A stretch of 64,000 bases of DNA from Methyloceanibacter caenitepidi (lineage in GTDB: Bacteria > Pseudomonadota > Alphaproteobacteria > Rhizobiales > Methyloligellaceae). The DNA lies in NCBI RefSeq assembly GCF_000828475.1, contig NZ_AP014648.1:1891400-1955399 (forward strand), written 5' to 3'. Positions 61,828-64,000 of the stretch are shown here, in pieces. Numbering within the stretch: the first letter of the stretch is position 1; the number at the start of each line of letters is the position of its first letter. The position numbers and the translations under genes were made by a program. The notes beneath the pieces were generated by a model. The model was not told the origin of the DNA. It made no database searches and saw only the letters and a list, made by a program, of their open reading frames with translations.

Positions 61828-62562
61828 ATGAGCGCGATTAGCGATACGACCCTTCAGATAGCGTTGAAGAGCAGTGCTGATCAGCAGACGGCCGTGCTGA
61901 CGGTACTAGCTGCGCTAAACCAACCATCGTCAGTAAAGGAGATACAAGACAAGGCGTGGGCAGTTGGGCTGCGGAAGATGAAGAAGTGGAATGTGGGTCA
62001 GGTACTCAAACGGGCAGATGACCGAGGCTTTGTGTCTCGTCTGCCAGAAGGCTGGATGCTGATGCCCGCAGGGTTGGATGAACTTCGTGGAAAAGGCGTT
62101 CCCCTAAAGCCCAAGCTCATCGCTGATGCTACGCACAACCTACACACCCACATTGCTTCGATCACCGACCCCATCCGTAGGGCCTTCGTCCAGGAGGCAA
62201 TAGACTGCTTTGAGGCCGGTCTCAACCGAGCTGCTGTGGTACTGTCGTGGGTAGGCGCGGCTTGGATTCTTCAAAATCACGTTCTCAACAACGCACTCAA
62301 GCCGTTCAACGCTTCTCTGGCAGCGCGCTTCCCCAAAGCCAAAACGATCAAGACGATCAAGAATTTCGTGCCCCTCGGAGAAGCTGACTTTTTACAGGTA
62401 TGCGAGGACGCGGGCATCATCGACAAGGCTGAAAAGAAACAGCTTCAGCAGCGTCTTGACCTGCGCAATGACTGCGGCCATCCCAACAATCTTACGATAG
62501 GCGAGCATCAAGTCGCTAGCCATCTCGAATTCCTACTCCAGAACGTGTACGAAAAATACTGA
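61828..62562 (+). CDS. Cassette protein C: winged-helix-like N-terminus with HEPN-like C-terminus
   Basis: 244 residues. Residues about 15-90 form a winged-helix-like unit (VLTVLAALNQPSSVKEIQDK, VLKRADDRGFVSRLPEGWML). The rest is helical (FEAGLNRAAVVLSWVGAAWI) and ends with R213-x4-H218 in RNDCGHPNNL, the R-x4-6-H pattern of HEPN RNases found in many toxin and defence proteins. Last gene of the cassette, convergent with uvrA (stops two bases apart). Nuclease activity is inferred from the motif only; it could instead be a non-catalytic HEPN protein. Confidence 0.78.
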   Translation: MSAISDTTLQIALKSSADQQTAVLTVLAALNQPSSVKEIQDKAWAVGLRKMKKWNVGQVLKRADDRGFVSRLPEGWMLMPAGLDELRGKGVPLKPKLIADATHNLHTHIASITDPIRRAFVQEAIDCFEAGLNRAAVVLSWVGAAWILQNHVLNNALKPFNASLAARFPKAKTIKTIKNFVPLGEADFLQVCEDAGIIDKAEKKQLQQRLDLRNDCGHPNNLTIGEHQVASHLEFLLQNVYEKY

Positions 62563-62564
62563 AG

Positions 62565-64000
<1,436 letters not shown>

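Overview
The window is a 64-kb, high-GC (roughly mid-60s % by eye, not computed) chromosomal stretch of an alphaproteobacterium, most likely of the Hyphomicrobiales (Rhizobiales). Pointers are a popZ-valS pair, an ExoR-type Sel1 protein, an scpAB/tatABC/serS/surE/pcm/nlpD run followed by yajC-secDF, trmFO (folate-type tRNA methyltransferase), a CtrA-like TTAA-N7-TTAAC box, and dispersed palindromes of the type common in that order (GCATGATCC..., GTCAT...ATCCAGTA). The genus cannot be fixed from the sequence.

Layout. 1-303: 3' end of msrB. 0.7-6.5 kb: RND efflux adaptor and permease genes that converge and overlap at their 3' ends, then an MFS exporter. 6.8-7.4 kb: tRNA-Asn and tRNA-Cys around a small PGPGW-like membrane protein. 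7.8-13.6 kb: TolC-type outer-membrane channel, PopZ, ValS. 13.9-20.9 kb: ilvD, an exoR homologue, xth, erpA, dgt and argS. 21-31 kb: a long forward run of housekeeping genes: SPOR protein, nagZ, scpA, scpB, an orphan ABC ATPase, tatABC, serS. 30.5-39.5 kb: surE-pcm-nlpD, a DUF815 ATPase, yajC-secD-secF, an NDUFAF6-like protein and trmFO.

39.5-57.6 kb is a more variable region of envelope and stress genes: a voltage-gated-type K+ channel with a C-terminal zinc ribbon, an Asp/Arg beta-hydroxylase-like protein, a Gmad2 protein, GlsB, a SleB-type hydrolase, MgtE, MscS, an HdeA-like protein, an orphan HlyD pair, an L,D-transpeptidase and a PAS-GGDEF-EAL protein behind a CtrA-like box. It includes several short proteins, one of them a 59-residue lipoprotein.

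57.6-62.6 kb is the least ordinary part. It holds two clusters of a roughly 40-bp tandem repeat with nested dyads, three copies of a GTCAT-palindrome-ATCCAGTA element (two of which tightly bracket a single-domain GIY-YIG nuclease gene in inverted orientation), and about 0.5 kb of hairpin-rich DNA without a convincing gene. These are followed by an apparently AT-richer, tightly packed three-gene cassette with its own consensus-like promoter. The third cassette protein joins a winged-helix-like N-terminus to a HEPN-like C-terminus with an R-x4-H motif, and the first two end in mutually similar winged-helix-like domains. I regard this as the best candidate for an undescribed (possibly defence-type) system. 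The window closes inside uvrA on the minus strand.

All functional names come from reading motifs, lengths and order; no database search was possible.
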